A stretch of DNA of 8,016 nt, taken from NCBI GenBank assembly GCA_900557285.1, contig USSJ01000048.1, positions 1 through 8,016 on the forward strand. The letters are read 5' to 3'. The first letter of the stretch is position 1. Each line of letters begins with the position of its first letter. The notes under the pieces are model-generated. The model saw only the letters and a program-made list of their open reading frames with translations, was not told the DNA's origin and ran no database searches. This document shows, piece after piece, positions 1 through 5,280 of this stretch. Origin of the DNA: an uncultured Clostridia bacterium (GTDB lineage Bacteria; Bacillota; Clostridia; Christensenellales; Borkfalkiaceae). The position numbers were made by a program, and so were the translations under genes.

Positions 1-22
1 TTGTGTTAGAATACATATTATG

Positions 23-72
23 TTCAGAAGTCTGTCTGGACGTAGATATATTAAAATAGGAAGACTTCTGAA
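23..72. repeat. 11-bp inverted repeat at the PPK2 break point
   Basis: TTCAGAAGTCT (23-33) and its exact reverse complement AGACTTCTGAA (62-72) flank a 28-base spacer. The right arm overlaps the last PPK2-like codons and the point where similarity ends (68-66). It could mark a recombination or insertion boundary, or be a fold-back artefact. There is no U-tract to make it a terminator. Bases 1-22 beyond it are AT-rich and hold nothing I recognise. Confidence 0.5.
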
Positions 73-161
73 ATGGCAAGGAAGAACTTAATCAGCAGTG
101 TACCATCATCAGTCAGCTGCTTCTCGAAGTTTTCAATATCCTCTAATACTCCCGGAATGTC
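51..161 (-). pseudogene. Remnant of a polyphosphate kinase 2 (PPK2) family gene
   Basis: Read on the minus strand from 161 to a TAA at 53-51, this stretch encodes 36 residues. About 32 of them (bases 161-66) match a core segment of PPK2-type phosphotransferases: DIENFEKQLTDDGT followed by LLIKFFLAISE, compared with the family pattern I-x-x-FE-x-L-x-x-x-GT-x-x-x-KFFLHIS. PPK2 enzymes transfer phosphate between polyphosphate and nucleotides in the cytoplasm. The fragment has no start codon or ribosome binding site, lacks the Walker A region, and after the last matching glutamate (68-66) diverges to VFLF and stops. It begins about five bases after the stop of the preceding membrane-protein gene. 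Its codons (GAT, GAA, ACT, GGT, TTA) differ from the C/G-ending codons of that neighbour, which suggests foreign origin. Alternatives are a chimeric assembly junction or chance similarity. I judge chance unlikely, but the match is short and from memory of the family. Confidence 0.62.
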
Positions 162-165
162 CTTT

Positions 166-1188
166 TTATGCGTCTTTTTTGTCAAATTTATCCACAAGAT
201 ACGTCAAAAACGTGAACGGCTCGTAACGCATGTCCTCTTCGCCGTCACTCCCCGCACTCAGCACGACCATGCACATCTTGTCCGATATATACGTTCCTGC
301 CGCCACGCCGTCGATCTCTCCTTCTTCCGCAGGCCTGCTCACAAATTTCGTGAGTTCTTCCAGATTGCTCAGATCAAATGCGTACGTCCAGTTCAGCGTC
401 ACTTCCGTTCCGTTTTCATCCTTTCCCGTGACCGTCGTCTTGCGGAGCTCGATCGGATCGTCCGCACTGTCGTTGCTCACCCATTTCAGAACCTGGCGAT
501 AGGAATCGCGCAGCGCCTCCAGCCGCTCATATTCTTTCTCCAAAGCCTCCAGCCTCTGCGCCTCGTTTTTATAACGCTTGTCGCCCTTGATCCGCGCACG
601 GAAATTCGATTCCGCCGCCGCTTTGTCCAGCGTTCCCTGCGCAAAATCCGCCGCCCCGGACGCATCTTTGAAAAATTTCCCGAGATACTCCTCGCACTGC
701 GTGAAATAATTCTTCGCGTAGACGACCTTTCCGCCTTCTTCGTACCCGTTCTCGCCCAGCCAAACCGCGTTCGAACGGTAACTCGCCAGAAAATCCGTCA
801 ATCCAGCATACGTCACAGTCCCGTCGTCCGCCGTTGTCGACGCAAGATCGGGCACAAACATCACATCGCCCTGCCCCGCCGAAAAATGTGCCTGCAGGAT
901 CATGTCTTCATACCCGTCCTGATTCAGCGAGTACGTGGAATAATCCAAAACGTCGTTTGAAAGCGCTTTGCTCGCGTGCAGATCGTCCAGACTCCCCAGC
1001 ACCGACGAATCCATCCTAACGTCCACATACGAATATATTTCAAATTTCTGCCCGTTCGTCGCCCGCGTGGCAAGCATCGTGTACAGCAACGCCCAGACCA
1101 GTACCGCCGCAAGACAGATCCCGATGATCTTGATCCAATCATACGAAAGCAACAGTCCCAGCCGGCTCTTGGTGATTTTTGCGTCCAT
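166..1188 (-). CDS. Membrane-anchored extracytoplasmic protein of unknown function
   Basis: The 340-residue product has a short basic N-terminus (KITKSR), one strongly hydrophobic segment at about residues 18-40, and a long polar domain that should lie outside the membrane. Residues about 203-236 are rich in E, K, R and L with heptad-like spacing and probably form a helical or coiled-coil stretch. There is no lipobox, LPXTG motif or SLH domain. The segment around 107-114 (GDVMFVPD) is reminiscent of extracellular solute-binding proteins, but no transporter gene is nearby, so this is only a hint. The gene lies 41 bases after greA on the same strand with no visible terminator or promoter between them, so it is probably co-transcribed. 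The start is tentative: the only purine-rich site, AAGGA, sits about 14 bases upstream of the ATG, which is farther than usual. The C-terminus (DKFDKKDA) looks natural, not truncated. I do not recognise a named family. Confidence 0.85.
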   Translation of the reverse strand: MDAKITKSRLGLLLSYDWIKIIGICLAAVLVWALLYTMLATRATNGQKFEIYSYVDVRMDSSVLGSLDDLHASKALSNDVLDYSTYSLNQDGYEDMILQAHFSAGQGDVMFVPDLASTTADDGTVTYAGLTDFLASYRSNAVWLGENGYEEGGKVVYAKNYFTQCEEYLGKFFKDASGAADFAQGTLDKAAAESNFRARIKGDKRYKNEAQRLEALEKEYERLEALRDSYRQVLKWVSNDSADDPIELRKTTVTGKDENGTEVTLNWTYAFDLSNLEELTKFVSRPAEEGEIDGVAAGTYISDKMCMVVLSAGSDGEEDMRYEPFTFLTYLVDKFDKKDA

Positions 1189-1229
1189 ATCGTATATTCT
1201 GTTCCTTTTTCGCTGTTTTTACGTCCGCC

Positions 1230-1700
1230 TTACTTGATATCGCGGATCTCTACCTGATAATCAAACCCGTTCGGCGCGTGTACCGTCACTTTGTCCCCCA
1301 CCCGCGCACCGCGCAGCGCTTCGCCGAACGGCGAATCGATGGATACAATGTTCTTGTCCGGATCCGCTTCCGTACTCCCCATGATCGTGTATGTCGCCAA
1401 CTCTTCCAGATCATAATCGTACACCGTCACCGTGTTCCCGAAATGTACCTTGGAATTGTCCGTGCTCTCTTCCATGATCTTCGCATTCTTGATCTTATTT
1501 TCCAGCTCACGGATCTCGCTCTCGTTCAGCGCCTCTTCGTTCTTCGCCGCATCGTATTCCGCATTCTCGCTCAGATCCCCGAACCCGCGCGCTATCTTGA
1601 TCCGCTCCGTGATTTCCTTTTTCTTTTCCGTTTGAAGATATTTCAGCCGCGCTACCGCTTCGTCATAGCCCTTTTGCGTCATGATAAATTCTTCTGCCAT
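1230..1700 (-). CDS. greA: Transcription elongation factor GreA
   Basis: GreA binds in the secondary channel of RNA polymerase and stimulates cleavage of backtracked transcripts so that stalled complexes can resume. The 156-residue length is normal for the family. The N-terminal antiparallel coiled coil (residues about 7-78) carries the tip motif GDLSENAEY at 41-49, whose acidic residues (D42, E45) help coordinate the catalytic Mg2+ at the polymerase active site. The rest is the FKBP-like domain, with IVSIDSPFGEALRGARVGD as the usual late signature. I chose ATG at 1700 because AGGTG (1711-1707) lies six bases upstream. A longer reading beginning with GTG at 1709 would start inside that Shine-Dalgarno site. 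The gene is first in an operon with the membrane protein downstream and has its own consensus promoter and a structured leader. Confidence 0.96.
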   Translation of the reverse strand: MAEEFIMTQKGYDEAVARLKYLQTEKKKEITERIKIARGFGDLSENAEYDAAKNEEALNESEIRELENKIKNAKIMEESTDNSKVHFGNTVTVYDYDLEELATYTIMGSTEADPDKNIVSIDSPFGEALRGARVGDKVTVHAPNGFDYQVEIRDIK

Positions 1701-1721
1701 TTTCAACACCTCTTACTTTTA

Positions 1722-1796
1722 TAAAAAAATGTACGGCTTTCTGCCGCTCCCTTCCCGTAAAAGAATGATTCCGCTTCATATTTTTCGCGGAATCAT
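1722..1796 (-). promoter_or_regulatory. Structured greA leader, possible attenuator
   Basis: In the transcript, ATGATTCCGC (1796-1787) pairs perfectly with GCGGAATCAT (1774-1765) around a 12-base loop, followed by UCUUUUAC. A second small hairpin, CGGC-AGAAA-GCCG (1746-1734), is followed by UACAUUUUUUUAU (ending near 1722). Both lie between the promoter and the greA Shine-Dalgarno. Either could cause partial termination before greA. Escherichia coli greA also has a leader terminator that yields the small RNA GraL, but homology is not implied. Confidence 0.45.
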
Positions 1797-1813
1797 ACCT
1801 TGCACTGCTATTT

Positions 1814-1842
1814 ATTATACATCATGCGCGCGCGATTGTCAA
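1814..1842 (-). promoter_or_regulatory. Consensus sigma-A promoter of greA
   Basis: On the minus strand, TTGACA (1842-1837), a 17-base spacer and TATAAT (1819-1814) match both consensus hexamers at optimal spacing. Transcription should begin near 1807, leaving a leader of about 107 bases before the greA start at 1700. A small hairpin with a GCAA loop (TCGCGCC/GGCGCGA, 1850-1867) lies just upstream of the -35 box. Confidence 0.9.
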
Positions 1843-1989
1843 GTTATATTCGCGCCGCAAGGCGCGACCCCGCGCCCCGTTTCGTAAACTTTTTCGGGTT
1901 TTTTGTGTGCGAAAAATGAAATTTTCTCCCTCGCCCTTCCCGACTCTCTGCCTTCCGCGCCCCCGTAAATACAAACCGCGCCGCTTTTT

Positions 1990-2016
1990 CCGCCGCGCAA
2001 ATTCTTTGCGCGGCGG
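1990..2016. repeat. GC-rich hairpin, copy 1 of a GCCGCGCA stem family
   Basis: CCGCCGCGCAAA (1990-2001) and TTTGCGCGGCGG (2005-2016) form a perfect 12-bp stem with a three-base loop, downstream of the aminotransferase stop. There is no U-run on either side, so it is a poor intrinsic terminator. It shares the stem core GCCGCGCA/TGCGCGGC with hairpins at 2068-2099 and 5281-5311. It may protect the 3' end of the aminotransferase mRNA. Confidence 0.6.
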
Positions 2017-2067
2017 TTCATGATCTGCCTTGTTTTCTGCCTTGCGCCTCCGTGCGGGGTTTCTTGC

Positions 2068-2099
2068 ATTCTGCCGCGCAATTTTTTGCGCGGCAGAAT
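2068..2099. repeat. GC-rich hairpin, copy 2 of a GCCGCGCA stem family
   Basis: ATTCTGCCGCGCAA (2068-2081) and TTGCGCGGCAGAAT (2086-2099) form a perfect 14-bp stem with a TTTT loop, starting only 11 bases after the aminotransferase stop on the minus strand. It shares the eight-base stem core with the 1990-2016 hairpin but different outer bases, so the two are related and not identical. The rest of the roughly 270-base gap (1843-2109) is C/G-rich with no gene that I can support. Confidence 0.6.
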
Positions 2100-2109
2100 A
2101 ATTCCGTTT

Positions 2110-3285
2110 TCAGCCGCGGCGCAGCGTGCGGACATATTCCGCGATACGGTTGGCCGCGGTATCCAGATTCGCCATGCTCGTCGCGTACGAACAGCGGACG
2201 TGATAGCGCCCCGCGTCGCCGAACGCGTCGCCCGGCACCACCGCCACCTTTTGCGCGCGCAAAAGACCGTTGGCAAACTCTTCGCCCGTGACTTCCAGCT
2301 TTTCCGTCGACGGATACACGTAAAACGCGCCGCGCGGTTCAAAACAGGAAAGTCCCGTTTCGTTGAAAAAATTCGTGATGAACCGCCGCCGCTTGTCATA
2401 TTCCCCGCGCATGGATTCCACGACCGCAAAATGATCGGTAAAGCCGTCTTTCAGCCCCTCCACCGCCGCATACTGCGACGCGCTCGGAGCACACATGATC
2501 GCGTACTGATGGATCTTGAACAGCGCCTTGTCGATCTCGGGCGGCGCACAGACAAACCCGATCCGCCAGCCCGTCATTGCAAACGCCTTTGAAAATCCGT
2601 TGATCAGCACCGTCCGCTCCTTCATCCCCGGGATCGATGCGATCGATACGTGCTTCCCGCCGTATGTCAGTTCCGCATAGATCTCGTCCGATACGATCAG
2701 AAGATCATGCTTTTCCAGAACCGGCGCAATCGCTTCCAGCTGCTCTTTCGTCATGATCCCGCCCGTCGGGTTGTTCGGGTACGGAAGGATGATCGCCTTC
2801 GTGCGGGGCGTGATCGCGCGCTCCAGCTGCTCGGGCGTGAGAATAAAAGAGTTTTCCTGGCGGCAGGGTATATGCACAGGCACCCCGCCCGAAAGCAATA
2901 CGCACGGAGAATAGGATACATAGCCCGGATCGGGCACAAGGATCTCGTCGCCCGGATCACAGATCGCCCGCATCACGAGGTCGATCCCCTCGCTCGCGCC
3001 TACCGTCACAATGATGTTTTCCGCAGGATATTCCACGCCGAACCGCTCGTTCATATACCGCGAGATCAGCTCGCGCAGAACGGGCAGCCCGCGGTTGCCT
3101 GTGTACTGCGTATACCCGCGCTGTATGGATTTGATCGCCGCGTTGCGTATGTTCCACGGCGTGATAAAATCGGGTTCGCCGACGCCCAGCGAGATCGCAT
3201 CCTTCATCTCCGATACAATATCGAAAAATTTGCGGATGCCGCTCGGTTTCAGCTCCTGCGAACGCTGGTTGACAAAATTTCTCAT
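2110..3285 (-). CDS. Class I/II PLP-dependent aminotransferase, AlaT/PatA-like
   Basis: This cytoplasmic enzyme moves an amino group between an amino acid and a 2-oxo acid using pyridoxal phosphate. The 391-residue length is normal. Visible fold-type I motifs are GVGEPDF (34-40), the GAS phosphate-contact region (96-98), NNPTGG (171-176) with the cofactor-contacting asparagine, DEIY (200-203) whose aspartate and tyrosine contact the pyridine ring, the Schiff-base lysine K233 in SKAFAMTGWR (232-241), and the substrate carboxylate-binding arginine near R364 (YHVRCSYA). Its ATG overlaps the stop of the Lrp-family gene by four bases (ATGA), and the site upstream is only weakly Shine-Dalgarno-like, so translation is probably coupled. 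In B. subtilis an Lrp-type regulator and an aminotransferase form the alaR-alaT pair for alanine synthesis. That context favours alanine or another small or branched amino acid here, but motifs alone do not settle the substrate; aspartate or aromatic specificity is possible. Confidence 0.93.
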   Translation of the reverse strand: MRNFVNQRSQELKPSGIRKFFDIVSEMKDAISLGVGEPDFITPWNIRNAAIKSIQRGYTQYTGNRGLPVLRELISRYMNERFGVEYPAENIIVTVGASEGIDLVMRAICDPGDEILVPDPGYVSYSPCVLLSGGVPVHIPCRQENSFILTPEQLERAITPRTKAIILPYPNNPTGGIMTKEQLEAIAPVLEKHDLLIVSDEIYAELTYGGKHVSIASIPGMKERTVLINGFSKAFAMTGWRIGFVCAPPEIDKALFKIHQYAIMCAPSASQYAAVEGLKDGFTDHFAVVESMRGEYDKRRRFITNFFNETGLSCFEPRGAFYVYPSTEKLEVTGEEFANGLLRAQKVAVVPGDAFGDAGRYHVRCSYATSMANLDTAANRIAEYVRTLRRG

Positions 3286-3776
3286 GCGTGTACCGATATC
3301 CGTATGCGGTTATCGTCCTCCGTGTCCGTGATCGTCCCTTCGATCTTGTATTTTTTGAGGATAAAATGCGTCGCCGTCGACTGCACTTCGTCCAGCGTGG
3401 AAAGCCGCTCGGATACGAACCGCGCCACCTCGCGCAGATTCCTCCCCTCGATGAATACCGCCAGATCATACCCGCCGCTCATAAGATAACAGCTCTTCAC
3501 TTCCTCAAAACGGTACACTTCTTCCGCGATCGCATCAAACCCGCTCGTCTTCTGCGGCGATACCTTCACCTCGATGAGCGCCTGCACGATATCGTCCGAT
3601 AACCGCTCGTCGTTTACGATCGCCGTATATTTCACGATGATCCCCCGCGATTCCATCGACGCGATCGTGTCCGCAATCTCTTTCTCCGTCTTGTTCAGCA
3701 TGACCGCTATCTTCGCCGCCGTGTAACGGCAATCTTCCTGCAGGATCCCGAGTATGTCCGATTCCAGCTTTAACAT
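3282..3776 (-). CDS. Lrp/AsnC-family transcriptional regulator
   Basis: The 164-residue protein has the usual Lrp layout. An N-terminal winged helix-turn-helix (about 1-55; LGILQEDCRYTAAKIAVMLN, then the recognition-helix region KTEKEIADTIASMESRGII) is followed by a ligand-binding, oligomerising RAM domain (about 66-145) with the signature YLMSGGYDLAVFI. Such proteins form dimers to octamers and sense amino acids. I chose ATG at 3776 because AGAGGTG lies five bases upstream; an in-frame extension to 3839 lacks such a site and would add a basic stretch foreign to the family. The gene is first in a two-gene operon and overlaps the aminotransferase start, which strongly suggests that it controls that operon in response to the enzyme's product or substrate. 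The ligand cannot be read from sequence. The tail after the RAM domain is somewhat longer and more acidic than usual. Confidence 0.92.
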   Translation of the reverse strand: MLKLESDILGILQEDCRYTAAKIAVMLNKTEKEIADTIASMESRGIIVKYTAIVNDERLSDDIVQALIEVKVSPQKTSGFDAIAEEVYRFEEVKSCYLMSGGYDLAVFIEGRNLREVARFVSERLSTLDEVQSTATHFILKKYKIEGTITDTEDDNRIRISVHA

Positions 3777-3918
3777 TTCCACACCTCTTTTTCGCTTTCT
3801 GCAAAAGAGCTTTGCCCGTTTTTCCGCTATACGTGCCACGCTTTTTTGTCAAAAACACGCCCTTTGCCGCGGCAACACGGTTTTTTGCGCCGCCGCATGC
3901 GGCAAACCTCTTTCAATT

Positions 3919-3947
3919 AGTATATATTTTTACGGGAAATAAGTCAA
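3919..3947 (-). promoter_or_regulatory. Promoter of the Lrp-aminotransferase operon
   Basis: On the minus strand, TTGACT (3947-3942), a 17-base spacer and TATACT (3924-3919) match the sigma-A consensus at five of six positions each. The start should fall near 3912, giving a leader of about 136 bases before the start codon at 3776. The leader can form a stem between GCCGC-type arms (TTTGCCGC at 3873-3880 with GCGGCAAA at 3898-3905) and contains the 12-base palindrome GCCGCATGCGGC (3892-3903), a possible operator or RNA hairpin. Confidence 0.82.
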
Positions 3948-3953
3948 TAATAT

Positions 3954-3982
3954 TTTACTTTTGCCGAAAAATTCACTATAAT
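3954..3982 (+). promoter_or_regulatory. Divergent promoter of the 87-residue gene
   Basis: TTTACT (3954-3959), 17 bases, then TATAAT (3977-3982). The -10 is perfect and the -35 matches four of six positions. The start should be near 3989, leaving a leader of about 19 bases containing GGAG (3998-4001), six bases before the ATG at 4008. Its -35 box is only seven bases from that of the opposite-facing Lrp-operon promoter, so polymerases or a regulator bound between them could affect both. Confidence 0.72.
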
Positions 3983-4007
3983 TTTATAAAAACATTCGGA
4001 GTCTCTT

Positions 4008-4271
4008 ATGTTCAGGATCTGGGCTAAAATCATGCTCGACGGCAAGATCGCCAAACAGTTCGTTTACGAAAACGACGCGGAAAAACTTACCTATTCCCAC
4101 TTCTTCCATTACCTCGCGGATATCTGCCGCGAACTCGACGTTCCCACTCCCGTCCTGCTCAAAACCCACATCTTTAACTTCGCCAAATTCAATCACGTCC
4201 GCTTTTACCCCCGCGATTTCGTCGAAGCCGTCGATTTCGATTACCTCCTGCTGGAAAACATCATCCTCTGA
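4008..4271 (+). CDS. Small conserved hypothetical protein (87 aa)
   Basis: This 87-residue, mostly soluble protein opens with MFRIWAKIMLDGKIAKQFVY and ends in an acidic, hydrophobic tail (VDFDYLLLENIIL). It has no transmembrane segment, signal peptide, cysteine pair or nucleotide-binding motif. I recognise the general pattern (WAKI near the start, then a helix with ICRELDVPTPVLL, then RFYPRDFVE) as a small uncharacterised family common in clostridia, but I know no function for it. The start is supported by GGAG six bases upstream and a close TATAAT promoter. It is transcribed alone, divergently from the Lrp operon and upstream of a terminator-like structure. The codon usage (TAC, GAC, GTC, CTC) fits the surrounding chromosome, so it looks native and not acquired. 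Confidence 0.85.
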   Translation: MFRIWAKIMLDGKIAKQFVYENDAEKLTYSHFFHYLADICRELDVPTPVLLKTHIFNFAKFNHVRFYPRDFVEAVDFDYLLLENIIL

Positions 4272-4278
4272 GCCTTTT

Positions 4279-4317
4279 ACCGCTTCCTGCCCGCTTCGGC
4301 GGCCGCGGTTTTTCTTT
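4279..4317 (+). terminator. Probable intrinsic terminator of the 87-residue gene
   Basis: ACCGC (4279-4283) can pair with GCGGT (4305-4309), enclosing a nested stem CCGC-TTCG-GCGG (4291-4302) with a stable UUCG loop. The U-rich tract TTTTTCTTT (4309-4317) follows. It begins eight bases after the stop codon. The outer stem has unpaired bases, so the fold is plausible but not ideal. Confidence 0.5.
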
Positions 4318-4346
4318 CGGCACGGCGGCTCTTTCCCTTGCTTGAA

Positions 4347-4479
4347 CATGGTCGGGCGGCGCATGGTCGGGCGACGCATGGTCGGGCGGCGCATGGTCGG
4401 TACACGGTCGGTCGGCACATGTCGGTCGGTACACGGTCGGTCGCGGCGGTCGGTCGCGGCGGTTGGTCGCGGCGATTGG
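4347..4479. repeat. GTCGG-rich tandem repeat array with shrinking unit length
   Basis: Four 15-base units begin at 4347, 4362, 4377 and 4392 (CATGGTCGGGCGGCG, with small changes). Two 14-base units follow at 4407 and 4421 (GTCGGTCGGCACAT and GTCGGTCGGTACAC), then three 13-base units at 4435, 4448 and 4461 (GGTCGGTCGCGGC) and a partial unit. All contain GGTCGG or a close variant. The array sits in the 360-base gap before the queT-like gene, upstream of its promoter. Open frames cross it on both strands, including a minus-strand one with repeated RRPTM, but I see no sign that it is coding. It looks like a slippage-generated minisatellite. Confidence 0.85.
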
Positions 4480-4545
4480 CAAAAGTATTTTTCGGACGCA
4501 GGCGCGGCTTTTTTAGCAAACACGGCAAAACCGATGCAAAAGGAC

Positions 4546-4574
4546 TTGACTTTTGCGTCAGTTTTTGTTATCCT
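4546..4574 (+). promoter_or_regulatory. Promoter of the queT-like gene
   Basis: TTGACT (4546-4551), 17 bases, then TATCCT (4569-4574), with TG one base before the -10 (extended -10, TGTTATCCT). Transcription should begin at about 4580-4581, immediately before the first stem of the predicted riboswitch. That fits a short leader of about 50 bases. Confidence 0.82.
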
Positions 4575-4580
4575 TTCGCG

Positions 4581-4620
4581 TGGTAGGTTTTCGGAAAACA
4601 CTACCTAAAAACAACCGAGG
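4581..4620 (+). promoter_or_regulatory. preQ1 riboswitch-like leader (class I architecture)
   Basis: The leader has the class I layout: a stem GGUAG/CUACC (4582-4586 with 4601-4605), a loop, an A-rich strand UAAAAACAA (4606-4614), and a 3' segment CCGA (4615-4618) that can pair with loop bases UCGG (4591-4594) to make an H-type pseudoknot. G-U pairs could add two more, taking in GAGG (4617-4620), the Shine-Dalgarno of the downstream gene. Ligand binding would thus hide the ribosome site. A competing extended hairpin (4582-4591 with 4595-4605, one bulged A) would free it. The A-rich tail and GGUU after the first stem resemble known preQ1-I aptamers, but the loop is longer than in the examples I know and I could not confirm the ligand-binding cytosine. 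The QueT gene downstream is the main support. Confidence 0.6.
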
Positions 4621-4631
4621 TAAACTGAATA

Positions 4632-5216
4632 ATGAAGAAACTCACGACTAAGATGTTGTGCAGAGCCGGCATCATCGCCGCCCTGTACGTTGCGCTCACC
4701 TACGCGTTCGGCGCGCTAGCCTACAACGGATTTTTACAGATCCGTCCCGCCGAAGCGCTCACGATCCTTCCCCTGTTTTTCCCGGAAGCGATCCCCGCTC
4801 TGTACATCGGCTGTATGCTGAGCAATATCGCTTCCCCGTTCTGGGTGTACGACGTGTTTGTCGGATCCCTTGCGACGTTGGCCGCCGCTGTCGGAACCTG
4901 GGGAATGGGTAAGATTTTCCGCAGTCACGTTCTGCGCGTTGCGGTCGGCGGGTTGTTTCCCGTACTGATCAACGCATTCGTCATACCCGTCATCATCGTG
5001 TTTTTGTGCGGAGATCTTTCCTACGGCACCCTCTCCGCGACCTATTGGACGTATTTCGGCTCGCTTGCCGTGACCGAAGCGCTTTGGGTCTATGCGCTCG
5101 GCGCGCCCCTCTATGCGTTTGTACATTCCATGCGCAAAAAAGGTGTGTCCGCGTTCTGCGACAACAACGTCGGCGCTCCTTTGCAAAACACCGCCGTCGA
5201 ACAGAAAAACAAATAA
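4632..5216 (+). CDS. queT: QueT-family queuosine precursor transporter
   Basis: QueT proteins are small integral membrane proteins thought to be the substrate-binding component for uptake of preQ1 or related queuosine precursors, working with a shared energy-coupling module (ECF type). The 194-residue product is very hydrophobic with about five to six membrane segments (roughly 10-30, 42-66, 72-93, 102-126, 138-163). It carries the family's conserved stretch QIRPAEALTILPLFFPEAIP (36-55) and a following GCMLSN. The N-terminus is short and basic (MKKLTTK) and the C-terminal 30 residues are polar. GAGG at 4617-4620 is about 11 bases before the ATG, slightly far, and lies inside the predicted riboswitch. 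No queuosine biosynthesis genes or ATPase components are in the window, so the energising module would be encoded elsewhere. Regulation is probably by preQ1 at the level of translation. Confidence 0.87.
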   Translation: MKKLTTKMLCRAGIIAALYVALTYAFGALAYNGFLQIRPAEALTILPLFFPEAIPALYIGCMLSNIASPFWVYDVFVGSLATLAAAVGTWGMGKIFRSHVLRVAVGGLFPVLINAFVIPVIIVFLCGDLSYGTLSATYWTYFGSLAVTEALWVYALGAPLYAFVHSMRKKGVSAFCDNNVGAPLQNTAVEQKNK

Positions 5217-5280
5217 CGGCGAAACTGAATTTCTTTGAAAACGTTCCTCTTTACAGCGGTACGTCATCAAAAAAACATAC

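Noticed and set aside
2..11. TTCTAACACA at the left edge (minus) repeated at 6964-6973 (plus), as ends of a mobile element
   Set aside because: A ten-base match over 8 kb is easily chance, the right copy overlaps a terminator U-run, and the intervening genes are housekeeping.
1..72. Integron attC-like site
   Set aside because: GTTAGAA near the edge only approximates the core-site consensus, no matching partner site is present, and no integrase is seen.
73..960. Long plus-strand open frame opposite the membrane-protein gene
   Set aside because: It is the antisense shadow of the 340-residue gene and the PPK2 remnant. The product is Arg/Phe-rich without domain features and has no convincing promoter.
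4347..4479. CRISPR array
   Set aside because: Units are directly adjacent, 13-15 bases long and drift in length. There are no spacers and no cas genes.
3984..4601. Minus-strand open frame with repeated RRPTM through the GTCGG array
   Set aside because: It overlaps the 87-residue gene and the queT promoter and leader on the opposite strand, has no ribosome site, and owes its repeats to the minisatellite.
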